Positions 36,117 through 44,413 of a stretch of 64,000 nucleotides of DNA are shown here, piece by piece. Position 1 is the stretch's first letter. The number at the start of each line of letters is the position of its first letter. Source of the stretch: Vibrio gallaecicus (GTDB taxonomy: Bacteria; Pseudomonadota; Gammaproteobacteria; Enterobacterales; Vibrionaceae); assembly GCF_024347495.1 (NCBI RefSeq), contig NZ_AP025490.1, positions 1,302,001-1,366,000 of the forward strand, read 5' to 3'. A program made the position numbers and the translations under genes. A model generated the notes under the pieces. That model made no database searches. It saw only the letters and a list, made by a program, of their open reading frames with translations, and was not told the DNA's origin.

Positions 36117-38084
36117 TTAGTGTTGGTGATGGTGAGATTGAGTACTGTCTTGCTGAACATTTTCAGAGTCAGAACTTGTCTCTTCACGGACATCAAATTC
36201 AACGTGCCATTTTTGACCGTTATCAGTTGCGATAGCTTCTAAGTATAAAGTGCCGAGCTCAGTCACACGTGATGCCAAAGTTACAGGAACCACTTCACCT
36301 TCACGGCGACCTTCAGAAACAGGTAAAGTCACTTGAATCTCAGGTAGCTCATCTAAATCTTCTGGAGCCCAATGATCCAAATGTGTCCCAGCTTCATCTT
36401 CACGACGAGTCGTTGAACCAAAGAATTGGAAGTGAACCGGTTGACCGATAACTAGACCAAACTCTTGGCTAGGTACTTGAACACTTGAGCCTTCTTCCAT
36501 TCCGAAAGGCGCTACACAAAGCGCTTCCATTGGTGGAGCCATTCCTGGAATTGCAGGCATCGCACTTTCAATACCCACGTAGTAGCTTGAGGCAATACCA
36601 CCGCGGATGCGAACGCCTTGACCACGGCGAACAGAGCCATAGTATGAAGCACCACATGCTACGGCTAAGTCTAAATCTAGACCTGATAATTGCTTAGCAG
36701 ATTCAGCTTCTGCTGAAATTAGCCATGCATTGATGGTCGAAGATAAACGCTCAGAAAGTAATGGAGACTTAAGCACACCACCATTGAATAAAATAGCGCT
36801 TGGCTTGATGAAATCAGCAGTTGGTGCATCTGCTCCTGGCATGCCTGGCATATTGGCAAACGGGTTGAAGTCTTGTTGTTGCTCAGACGCGCCGCCCAAT
36901 GCATTTGCTTGCTTTGAAAGGAAAGCTGCGATGTGACGAGTGATACCCGCATCTTGCGCGTAAGGTAGACCCATCTGAGTAAGTGCGCCACGAGCTTTTT
37001 GTACAGGGTGCTCTGTAACAGCAATTTGTGGGAAGAAACCATCAACCAATGTTTGCTGAACTTCTTGCTGAGTTAGCTCTGTTTTTAGTGTTGCGCCAAG
37101 TAGTTTGGAGCCACGGCTAGGCACAACAATGGGTACAGCTTGCAGTTCTGCATCGTTCAATAGTGCTTCTTTTGCATCACGGCAAGCATGAGTCATTGCT
37201 TGAACTTGCCAAGGGGCTAACTCTTTACTATCTTGAGCGAGTTTCATCTTTAGGCGGTAAGCAAGAGCAAGGTCCATGTTGTCACCGCCAAGTAGGATGT
37301 GTTCACCTACTGCAATACGGCTTAAAGTCAGGTTACCTTCGTCTTCTTTTACTTCAACTAAAGAAAGGTCAGTTGTACCACCACCAATATCGACAACGAG
37401 TACTACATCACCGACATTTACTTCATCGCGCCAAGTGTCATTGCTGTTGTCGATCCAGCTATAAAGTGCGGCTTGTGGTTCTTCTAGTAGTGTTAAGTGT
37501 TCAAAACCAACATTACGAGCGGCTTCGGCTGTTAAATCACGAGCAGCAGGGTCAAATGAAGCTGGAACAGTAATAGTGACATCTTGATCAGCAAGTTTGT
37601 GTTCAGGATGGGTATGATTCCAAGCATCTTTTAGATGTTCAAGGTATAGCTCAGTCGTTTTTAGAGGCGATACTTTTTCGACTTCTTCAGGGCTGCCCGC
37701 CGGTAGGAATGCATCACGGCGGTTTACACCGGAATGACATAACCAAGACTTAGCACTCGCGATCAAACGAATCGGTGTCTTTGAACCAAGGTTACGAGCG
37801 ATAGCGCCAACAAGTGCTTTTGGCTCAGAAGACCAAGGTAAAACACGTGAATTACTGTTCATTTCATGTTCGTGAGGTTGATACAAGAATGAACCGAGTT
37901 GGCTGCGTGTTTCAACCGTACCTGGAGCCGTAAGCTGCGGGATTGGCATAACTTCAACACGTGCATCTTCATCTGTTGTATCTAGAAATGACAGTACGCA
38001 GTGAGTCGTACCTAAGTCAATTCCCACACTGAATTTTGGTCCAGTGTTCAGCTCATCGGCATTAAGTGTATTGTTCTGATCCAT
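36117..38084 (-). CDS. Divergent Hsp70-family protein, 655 residues
   Basis: This is a second Hsp70/actin-fold ATPase with phosphate loop 1 GIDLGTTH at residues 21-28, Lys112 in SAKSWL, phosphate loop 2 VDIGGGTTDLSLVE at 231-244 and adenosine motif LFNGGVLKS. Beyond the ATPase there is a short beta-rich region (about 520-635) rather than a canonical substrate-binding domain with lid. The C-terminus is SHHHQH, a natural histidine-rich tail. An insert rich in Pro, Met and Gly (NPFANMPGMPGADAP) lies near residue 410. Its ATG overlaps the stop of the DUF2760 gene by one base (TAATG), so the two are translationally coupled. It is clearly paralogous to the 941-residue neighbour. Confidence 0.9.
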   Translation of the reverse strand: MDQNNTLNADELNTGPKFSVGIDLGTTHCVLSFLDTTDEDARVEVMPIPQLTAPGTVETRSQLGSFLYQPHEHEMNSNSRVLPWSSEPKALVGAIARNLGSKTPIRLIASAKSWLCHSGVNRRDAFLPAGSPEEVEKVSPLKTTELYLEHLKDAWNHTHPEHKLADQDVTITVPASFDPAARDLTAEAARNVGFEHLTLLEEPQAALYSWIDNSNDTWRDEVNVGDVVLVVDIGGGTTDLSLVEVKEDEGNLTLSRIAVGEHILLGGDNMDLALAYRLKMKLAQDSKELAPWQVQAMTHACRDAKEALLNDAELQAVPIVVPSRGSKLLGATLKTELTQQEVQQTLVDGFFPQIAVTEHPVQKARGALTQMGLPYAQDAGITRHIAAFLSKQANALGGASEQQQDFNPFANMPGMPGADAPTADFIKPSAILFNGGVLKSPLLSERLSSTINAWLISAEAESAKQLSGLDLDLAVACGASYYGSVRRGQGVRIRGGIASSYYVGIESAMPAIPGMAPPMEALCVAPFGMEEGSSVQVPSQEFGLVIGQPVHFQFFGSTTRREDEAGTHLDHWAPEDLDELPEIQVTLPVSEGRREGEVVPVTLASRVTELGTLYLEAIATDNGQKWHVEFDVREETSSDSENVQQDSTQSHHHQH

Positions 38085-38716
38085 TAAAGTTCAACCTCTG
38101 CTGGAGCAATAACTGAAGCGTCGTAGTTTTCAGCTAGCTTAGGTAAGTTCATGCCAGTCGCTTTCCAACCTTTGTGAACTAGAGTGCCACTAAATGGGGC
38201 ATTACCCGTTACATTACCAGTTAAGCGTACTTCTTGAGGATTGAAGCCTTCAGCAATAGTGATTCGTGTTTCTTCATCTTCAGAGCGGATATGAGCTAAC
38301 GTTACGTAATCGCCCAATACCTTTTTACCGCCAGTATGAATAACGCGAGCTGCAGCGCCCACTTCTTCATCAGAGAATGAGGTTAAGTCTTCTTGAAGGA
38401 AATCAATTAGGCGAGCTTCTTGCTGCATGATTGACAATAACTGCATTGCAGAGTCGGTTGATGCAGTTGCAAGTTTAGATTCAACTTCGACAACTTTTTC
38501 GATGACCTTTTCAACTTCAACGACTTTCTCAACTTCTACAATTTTTTCTACTGGCTTCTCAACTTCAACGATTTTTTCAACAGGTTTTTCGACAACTTTT
38601 TCGATAACTTTCGACTTACGTGAAACAGCAATCAAAAGTAGCAAAACGCTTGAAGAAGCAAGACCTGCATGCAGCATGTCAAACGTTTGTGGAATTAGGT
38701 TTAAATCAAAGTTCAT
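38084..38716 (-). CDS. DUF2760-type membrane-anchored coiled-coil protein
   Basis: This is the first gene of the Hsp70 operon. A single N-terminal hydrophobic segment (about residues 14-32) is followed by a striking repeat of VEKPVEKIVEVEK-like units (about 36-79) that should form a rigid coiled coil or stalk. A C-terminal globular domain (about 85-210) contains LIDFLQEDLTSFSDEEVGAA, GFNPQEVRLTGNVTGNAPF and a WKATGMNLPKL motif. The globular part fits my memory of DUF2760, which is found beside Hsp70 genes. Orientation is probably cytoplasmic, which would tether the Hsp70 pair to the inner membrane, but that is inference. Confidence 0.85.
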   Translation of the reverse strand: MNFDLNLIPQTFDMLHAGLASSSVLLLLIAVSRKSKVIEKVVEKPVEKIVEVEKPVEKIVEVEKVVEVEKVIEKVVEVESKLATASTDSAMQLLSIMQQEARLIDFLQEDLTSFSDEEVGAAARVIHTGGKKVLGDYVTLAHIRSEDEETRITIAEGFNPQEVRLTGNVTGNAPFSGTLVHKGWKATGMNLPKLAENYDASVIAPAEVEL

Positions 38717-38844
38717 TGTGATGTCTCTATAGATTGATTTAACGGTATATTCATTTCATCAGATACAAATCATAGATTGAAAGGATATACAGATTGGAAA
38801 GAATGAACTGATACATGCGGCATCAGGTTTCTTTCAAGCTTTAA

Positions 38845-38873
38845 ATATGGGGTAGATACTAGCATATTCAAGG
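38845..38873 (-). promoter_or_regulatory. Probable sigma-32 (RpoH) heat-shock promoter of the Hsp70 operon
   Basis: On the minus strand CCTTGAA (38867-38873) is followed by CCCCATAT (38845-38852). Aligned to the RpoH consensus CTTGAAA-N13-CCCCATNT, the -35 matches six of seven bases, the spacer is 13, and the -10 matches fully. It lies about 130 bases upstream of the DUF2760 start. The rest of the gap 38717-39080 is AT-rich and must also hold the promoter of the rightward CHASE-GGDEF gene. Confidence 0.75.
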
Positions 38874-39080
38874 CTTAAGGGCTTATTTTCTAGTTTTTTT
38901 CGACTTCAAATTAGGTCTGTTTGCTTTATTTTTAATCAATGATTTGATGCTTTTTATGTCATATTTTAGGTGAATTACTCAGAATGCCTACTTAGTACAC
39001 ATTTGAAGCTAATGATTGTTCGTGAATGGAGTTTGCCGTGTGTATAATTTAATTATCAAAAGATTTTATTTGGAATGCTA

Positions 39081-40619
39081 ATGCCTAACAGTGCAGACCC
39101 TATTACAGGGCTGAAGAAACGAACACTTCCTTTGCTGACTTTCGCTGCTTCTATCGCTGTTACTGTGTTATGCCTTGTTTTCATTGCGATAAACCAAAAA
39201 GAATCCATGTTATCTAATATGGACAATATCGCTGAGCGTCAAGTTCAAAGCTTACGAATGTTCATCAAAAATGATGTGGCATATATTGGTTCTGGTGCTA
39301 ATTTCTTCTCGTCAACTGAAAGGCAGTATTGGGATAAGTTCAATACATTTGCCAAACGAACCATTCAGGGTTCAAAAAGTTTGATTGGCTTACAGTGGAT
39401 GGAAAAAGTATCGAGTGACCAAATTGAAGCTCATACCCAAAGGCTAAAATCATTACACCCTTCTTATCAATTATTCACCGTTCCTAAAGATGGTCCCAAA
39501 ACTCTAGGGTATATAATGGGTGACCAGCCCGTATTCATTGCTTCAGATATACACCCACGTACACCTGAAAACATTAATTTGTTAGGCTTTTACTCTTCAC
39601 GCGAACGCTTCCAACTTATTATCGACAACATCCTTGAAACGCGAGAAGCAAATCTCTCTGATAAAGTTCGTTTGCTACAAGATGGTCTAGATAAACACTT
39701 AGAAAAAACTGGAATGTTGGTTTATCACCCAGTTTTTGACTCCGATGACAAGGAGTTACTTGGCGTCGTTATTGGTGTGGTTCGTACCACTTACTATTTT
39801 GAGAATTTGCTTGCTTCGACGTTAGTCGATCTTGATATTTTCATTCGTGTGACTGACTTGGGTTTTGATGCCGAAGACGATCCTACTTTATTTGAAACAG
39901 AAGGTTTTGCAGAAGTCTCTGGGCACCAAATTAGTAAGGTGATTAGCTTACCTAACCGTGATTGGGTTGTTGAATTTAGGATTGGGTCGCTGATCTCTAA
40001 TGGTGGCTACTTGGTTTTAGTTGGCATGGCATCCGTTGGGGTGATGATTTCATTTTTACTTGCTTATATTGTGAATTTGCAAGTTCGTGAAAAAGAGCGC
40101 TTATCAGATATGCTAGACAAGAAAACGGAAGAGCTTCGCTTTCTTGTTGAGCACGATAGTTTGACTGAGCTTTTAAATCGAAGAGCTTTTAATACCAAAC
40201 TTAAGGGGTGGTTAAAATCAAAGCCTAGATTTAGTCTAGTGGGTTTTGATATTGATAAATTCAAAGGCATCAATGATCAATTTGGTCATCCAGCAGGGGA
40301 TGCACTGCTTAAGCATGTAAGCCAAATCATCGGTAATCAATTGTACTCGTCTGATTACCTATTCCGATTGGGTGGTGATGAGTTTTGCATTCTTACTGAA
40401 GTTTATGAATATGATGACTTACACGATTACCTTAATGAAATCCTAGAGCTTGTAAGTAGTACACCGATAGATTATCGAGGTGAAAGCTTACACTGCACTT
40501 TGAGTGTAGGTGCGGGTATTTATGATGGTGAAACTGCTGAGCAATTATTGCAGAAAGCCGATAGCCATTTATATAAAAGTAAGATGAATGGTCGAAATCA
40601 AGTCACAATTGCAGGCTAA
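39081..40619 (+). CDS. Membrane CHASE-GGDEF protein, probable diguanylate cyclase
   Basis: The predicted role is c-di-GMP synthesis in response to a periplasmic signal. The order is: a membrane helix (about residues 16-37), a periplasmic CHASE-like domain (about 60-275, with SLIGLQWMEKV and IHPRTPENINLLGFY), a second membrane helix (about 310-335), then GGDEF (about 355-510). The active site RLGGDEF is intact. The upstream inhibitory I-site position reads YSSD instead of RxxD, so feedback inhibition is probably absent. I start at ATG 39081, because GGA is six bases upstream; ATG 39075 is also in frame but too close. It is divergent from the Hsp70 operon. Confidence 0.9.
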   Translation: MPNSADPITGLKKRTLPLLTFAASIAVTVLCLVFIAINQKESMLSNMDNIAERQVQSLRMFIKNDVAYIGSGANFFSSTERQYWDKFNTFAKRTIQGSKSLIGLQWMEKVSSDQIEAHTQRLKSLHPSYQLFTVPKDGPKTLGYIMGDQPVFIASDIHPRTPENINLLGFYSSRERFQLIIDNILETREANLSDKVRLLQDGLDKHLEKTGMLVYHPVFDSDDKELLGVVIGVVRTTYYFENLLASTLVDLDIFIRVTDLGFDAEDDPTLFETEGFAEVSGHQISKVISLPNRDWVVEFRIGSLISNGGYLVLVGMASVGVMISFLLAYIVNLQVREKERLSDMLDKKTEELRFLVEHDSLTELLNRRAFNTKLKGWLKSKPRFSLVGFDIDKFKGINDQFGHPAGDALLKHVSQIIGNQLYSSDYLFRLGGDEFCILTEVYEYDDLHDYLNEILELVSSTPIDYRGESLHCTLSVGAGIYDGETAEQLLQKADSHLYKSKMNGRNQVTIAG

Positions 40620-40706
40620 TTGAACACTTGGCAGCGATAGGGTCGAGTTATTGAGTCGTGTCAGGTACAATTTGTTCAAATTTCAAAAGAGATAATTAGG
40701 CAACGT

Positions 40707-41237
40707 ATGAATCACAATCGAGTGGTATGTTTCGATTTGGAAATGTGCTGTTGGAGCGAAAATGGCGTAGGTACGACAGGCGAAATCATAGAAGTGGGTT
40801 TGGCTGAAATCGATCTTTCGTCAGGAAAAATCGTGAAACGAGCACAATACTACGTAAAGCCTGAGAAAGATGAAGTCTCTTTATTTTGTGCCGAACTGAC
40901 AGGTATTACTCCTCGTAAAATTGAGAAGCAAGGTCGCCCACTAGAATCCGTGATTCAATCTATGTTGAAAAACTTTGGTGGACCTAAAAAGATCTATGCA
41001 GCGTGGGGAAGGGACGACCTTATCTTACATAACGAATGTAAAGAGAAAGGCATTGAACCTCTTTTTTCTGAGTTTATAAATTTAGCGACGTTGTATCGTA
41101 TTCAGAATCGTCTTAAAGAAAAGCGCATTGGCCACCGTGCAGCTCAAGAAGCTCAAGACATTGAGTGGGAAGGTAGACAACATTCAGGTTATGTTGATGC
41201 GTACAATTTAGCAAAGTTGGCACTGACTATGTTGTGA
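40707..41237 (+). CDS. DEDDh 3'-5' exonuclease family protein
   Basis: This is a small (176-residue) RNase T/ERI-1-like exonuclease. Catalytic residues are visible: Asp10 and Glu12 in CFDLEM, an Asp at 103 or 104 in AWGRDD, and the HxxxxD pair His159/Asp164 in HSGYVDAYNLA. It has the layout of the sporulation-inhibitor KapD and ERI-1 group, which trims RNA or single-stranded DNA. AGG seven bases upstream supports the start. It follows the GGDEF gene by 87 bases without a terminator between them, so read-through is possible. Confidence 0.88.
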   Translation: MNHNRVVCFDLEMCCWSENGVGTTGEIIEVGLAEIDLSSGKIVKRAQYYVKPEKDEVSLFCAELTGITPRKIEKQGRPLESVIQSMLKNFGGPKKIYAAWGRDDLILHNECKEKGIEPLFSEFINLATLYRIQNRLKEKRIGHRAAQEAQDIEWEGRQHSGYVDAYNLAKLALTML

Positions 41238-41277
41238 TATTAAAGCTTTGCTTTGCTCAGTTTGGTTGTTGCAAAAT

Positions 41278-41303
41278 AAAAGGTCGCTTAAATGCGACCT
41301 TTT
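41278..41303. terminator. Bidirectional terminator after the exonuclease gene
   Basis: AAAAGGTCGC (41278-41287) pairs with GCGACCTTTT (41294-41303). It can serve the exonuclease gene and the convergent lipoprotein/LruC operon. Confidence 0.9.
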
Positions 41304-41397
41304 TAGTTTTCGACTTGCTTGGGTTATGGCGTATTGATCGGTTTTTACAATCGTCACACCATTTATCGTACTTTTGGTATTACAAGCCGTAATCTGT

Positions 41398-43083
41398 TTA
41401 CCATACTTTAGCGTTTACTGGTGATAGGAACCAACTGGCATTGTTGGCTCCGCCAGACTCAGCCCAATCTACAATGTTAGGGTAAGCTTGACAGGTATCT
41501 GTTCTTTCATATGGATGTGACCATTGAGTTGGGATATCCAAAGCCCAAGGCAAGCCGCTCACTGTTTGGTAATATTCATTGTTATCGACACTCGAGTCAT
41601 CAGCGCCTACTCCAAAGATGTTCGTGTTTGCTAAGTCGGTATTCGGGTAGTTCATTAAATGAATTTCTTTATTTCGAGAGTCTGATTTATAAATGAATGG
41701 ATTTAGTGCAGTTCCACTTAAGCTTGGCATTGAACCATCAATTATAAGAGAGAGACTGTAGTCAACGGCATCTCGTACATCACCAGATTCAGTATTGTAG
41801 AAATTTGAGTTTCCATTACTTGGTAGCATGTCAGAAATACTTTCAATCGCGACAATGACTAACTCACCACTGTGACCACTTTCTGGGGCAATTGCTTCAG
41901 TTGAGCCGTTATATGTTTTAGTTAACGAACTGACATTTGAAACTTCAATACCTGAAAGAGACAGAGCGAAACTGTTGTCTTGACTAGCGCCACGAGCGAC
42001 AGCTTGTCCATAATAATCAAAGCGGGTTATTTGGTTGCTCGCATTTGTATATACGCCGTATGCATAACGTGTAATGAAGTCGTTTAGGTCATAATCTCCT
42101 TCATATGGCCACATATCTTCGAATGCAAGTGTGTACCAGCCTGAAGTTGGCGTTCTGCTGTAGAAGGCAATGGTAGGATCATTGGGTGCATAATCATCAC
42201 TGTCGGCGATCCCATCACCATCACTATCTCCAATTTCTGGCCAAGTAATTTCTGCAATATCACTAATTAGACCATTTGAATCAATTGCTGTGACTTGAAC
42301 CTTCCAAAATTCACCAGCGACAGTTTCGCTTGAGTCAAGAGTCGCCCCTGTGTTGTTACTCTTTCCTACAAACTCATCATCTACATAGAACCCTTGGCCT
42401 ACATCGACGAACCAGCGGTAGCTATAAGTCACTGAATCACCATCTGAATCAGCAGGGGTAGGACCGGTTACTGTTACGACTAAATTATCGTCAGAACCTA
42501 AACCTGTGCTGCGGATTAGCGTAGGTAAATTGGGTGCTGCGTTGTTTATTTGTGTGTAAGTTACACTGATTAAACTGTAATCAAGAGTTGTTAACCAGCC
42601 GTCATTATTTACATCGATATCAAGGTCAACGTTGACTAGATTATCACTCAGCGTTGAGGTAGGCAGGTCAAAAACGGTGGTAGACCAGTTACCATTTGTT
42701 CCTTGTAAAAAGCCTGGGGTTAAAGCGGTTCCATCCACGGTTACGCTATCGTATTCACCATTCTCTCCATGGTGCGCTTCTGAATCTACATCATATGCAT
42801 AGATTGTCAGTGTAGCTTCTGTAATTTGAGAGCCTTCTGGAACACTAATATTATGCTGCCAAGAGTAATCTTGATTAGCATTACTGTATATATCAAAACC
42901 ATACCCTGATGGTGCAACATAATGTGGGCTGGTACTGCTGCTGTTGATTTTCTGCGTAACCGTTATAGACCCGTCGCTGTTGGTTGTTGAAGTGTTTTCA
43001 GATGCTGCAGATAGCGCATAATGTGGAAAATTACTGGCAACAAATGAACTCATGACTAATATCGATTTCTTTAAATTATTCAT
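41398..43083 (-). CDS. Secreted LruC-domain protein, 561 residues
   Basis: An N-terminal signal sequence (to about residue 26, ALSA) targets it to the periplasm or surface. Ig-like beta domains (about 60-285) are followed by a calcium-type acidic repeat, DSDGDGIADSDDYAPNDP (about 288-305), and then the LruC domain with AFEDMWPYEGDYDLNDF (about 323-340), the signature region of LruC/DUF4842 proteins. The protein ends in KVW. LruC was first described as a Leptospira lipoprotein recognised in uveitis. In gammaproteobacteria its role is unknown, but the architecture suggests adhesion or matrix. It is co-transcribed with the small lipoprotein 12 bases upstream. Confidence 0.85.
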   Translation of the reverse strand: MNNLKKSILVMSSFVASNFPHYALSAASENTSTTNSDGSITVTQKINSSSTSPHYVAPSGYGFDIYSNANQDYSWQHNISVPEGSQITEATLTIYAYDVDSEAHHGENGEYDSVTVDGTALTPGFLQGTNGNWSTTVFDLPTSTLSDNLVNVDLDIDVNNDGWLTTLDYSLISVTYTQINNAAPNLPTLIRSTGLGSDDNLVVTVTGPTPADSDGDSVTYSYRWFVDVGQGFYVDDEFVGKSNNTGATLDSSETVAGEFWKVQVTAIDSNGLISDIAEITWPEIGDSDGDGIADSDDYAPNDPTIAFYSRTPTSGWYTLAFEDMWPYEGDYDLNDFITRYAYGVYTNASNQITRFDYYGQAVARGASQDNSFALSLSGIEVSNVSSLTKTYNGSTEAIAPESGHSGELVIVAIESISDMLPSNGNSNFYNTESGDVRDAVDYSLSLIIDGSMPSLSGTALNPFIYKSDSRNKEIHLMNYPNTDLANTNIFGVGADDSSVDNNEYYQTVSGLPWALDIPTQWSHPYERTDTCQAYPNIVDWAESGGANNASWFLSPVNAKVW

Positions 43084-43095
43084 AGCGTCTCTTCC

Positions 43096-43572
43096 TTAAT
43101 CCGCATCTAACATAATGTCACAAGCAACACTTAAACTTGCTTCCAACTCGTTTAAGCTAAATTGGGATTCGCAATTTTGCTTTCTAACGCTTGCAACAAT
43201 TTTTATGCTGTCCCAATGAGCTGGAATGCTGAACTCATTATTTAACACGCCCTCTTTATTCGTGATGCCGGAATAAAAGGGAGTCGCATCGATACCGTCA
43301 GAGGTGATGCTATAAAACTTGACTATGTGGGCTCCTCGAATTGGGGATGCATTGCCATTTTTCTGTGAGTAGCTACTTACGATGTTCACAGCTAAATTAT
43401 GACTGTTAACGCCTCGCCACTCAAAGTTGTTGGGTACTGAAATTTCATTAAATGATGTTTCTGAAACTGTGGCTACTGAGCCGCCGGAGCTTGAACCACC
43501 ACTGTCACCACCACAACCAATGAGCGAAGTAGCGATAACTGACGTTAGAAATAAGGGAGTGAGTGTTTTCAT
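43096..43572 (-). CDS. Small lipoprotein in operon with the LruC protein
   Basis: The signal peptide ends in a lipobox (SLIGC, Cys20), so the mature protein is lipid-anchored. A glycine/serine-rich linker follows (GGDSGGSSSGG), then a beta-rich domain of about 120 residues with two cysteines (CESQ and ACDI) that may pair. I do not recognise the domain. AAGGA upstream sets the start. Close linkage to the LruC gene suggests a shared surface or periplasmic complex. Confidence 0.82.
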   Translation of the reverse strand: MKTLTPLFLTSVIATSLIGCGGDSGGSSSGGSVATVSETSFNEISVPNNFEWRGVNSHNLAVNIVSSYSQKNGNASPIRGAHIVKFYSITSDGIDATPFYSGITNKEGVLNNEFSIPAHWDSIKIVASVRKQNCESQFSLNELEASLSVACDIMLDAD

Positions 43573-43721
43573 CTTAATCGTCCTTAATTATCTGGGATGC
43601 TTAAGATTTAGCAATCAACGTGCCAGTTTTAAGGTGTTGATTTTAAAGTGTTTATTTTAATTTCTTATAATGGGGAGATCAGTTTTAGGGTTGTTCTCAA
43701 TAAGAGAATCGATTTGAAAGT

Positions 43722-43754
43722 AGATTAGTTACACGTATTGAATGTAACTAATCT
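43722..43754. promoter_or_regulatory. Perfect 11-bp inverted repeat upstream of the lipoprotein/LruC operon
   Basis: AGATTAGTTAC (43722-43732) and GTAACTAATCT (43744-43754) flank an 11-base spacer. No T run follows on the minus strand. It lies about 150 bases upstream of the lipoprotein start, so an operator is the likeliest reading. Confidence 0.45.
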
Positions 43755-43813
43755 GGATGAAGAGACGATAAAGGGGCTGTGTTCTTAGTGGTTATGGTTT
43801 ATTACAAACAAGT

Positions 43814-44263
43814 TTAAAGTAAGTTTTGAGAGGAAAGCTTCGCTCTTATGAATTCACTATGATCAACGTACAAAAGCTCAGCTGTTTTTCTAATTACGGC
43901 GTCTTCTAACGGATCTATTTCACCGTCTGCGTGCGCGACTTCCCACATTCCTTTGATTAAATCGAAGCGAACGGGCTGTGATAGTTCGCGTAGCTGTGAT
44001 GTAAAATCATAAAGTGAAACCGATTGTTTGACTTGTTGTTCAGCTTCAATGAGTAATGTTTTAGAAGCTTCTTCAGAAAGCCCTAGCAGCCTTTCAAGTA
44101 AGTGTAGTTTTGCTTGCTGTTCTGCTGGGTTAATTGCATGGTCAGCGCCTGCGACTTCACACAATAGGCTTGCTATCGCTAAGTTAGGGGAAGATACAGG
44201 GTTCTTAGCAAGATCTTGCCCATCGATTAATTGTTTAAAAAGTGATGTGAGTGAATTAAACAT
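43814..44263 (-). CDS. TerB-like protein, 149 residues
   Basis: The all-helical TerB/DjlA N-terminal fold is suggested by two conserved acidic motifs, EVAGADHAINPAE and EVAHADGEIDPLEDAVI, which in TerB bind metal. I start at MFNSLTSLFKQLIDG (base 44263), which has GGAG seven bases upstream; a start at 44404 would add 47 residues of unrelated, cysteine-rich sequence. It follows the PhoD-like gene by 150 bases in the same direction. No other tellurite-resistance gene is present, so the family name should not be read as a phenotype. Confidence 0.82.
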   Translation of the reverse strand: MFNSLTSLFKQLIDGQDLAKNPVSSPNLAIASLLCEVAGADHAINPAEQQAKLHLLERLLGLSEEASKTLLIEAEQQVKQSVSLYDFTSQLRELSQPVRFDLIKGMWEVAHADGEIDPLEDAVIRKTAELLYVDHSEFIRAKLSSQNLL

Positions 44264-44413
44264 GCAAAGCTCCAAATGTGTCGTCTTGATAATACTATTA
44301 GGGTGATTACTCACAATAACAAGCAAGTTGACACAACATTTACATTGCTCTTTATTGAATGCACTCATGAAGGTGATGTATTCATGAGTGCATGTACTCC
44401 GCATTAAAGAAAT

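Noticed and set aside
43814..44263. TerB-like gene as a tellurite-resistance locus
   Set aside because: Only a lone TerB-fold protein is present and none of the other ter genes are, so no resistance phenotype should be inferred.
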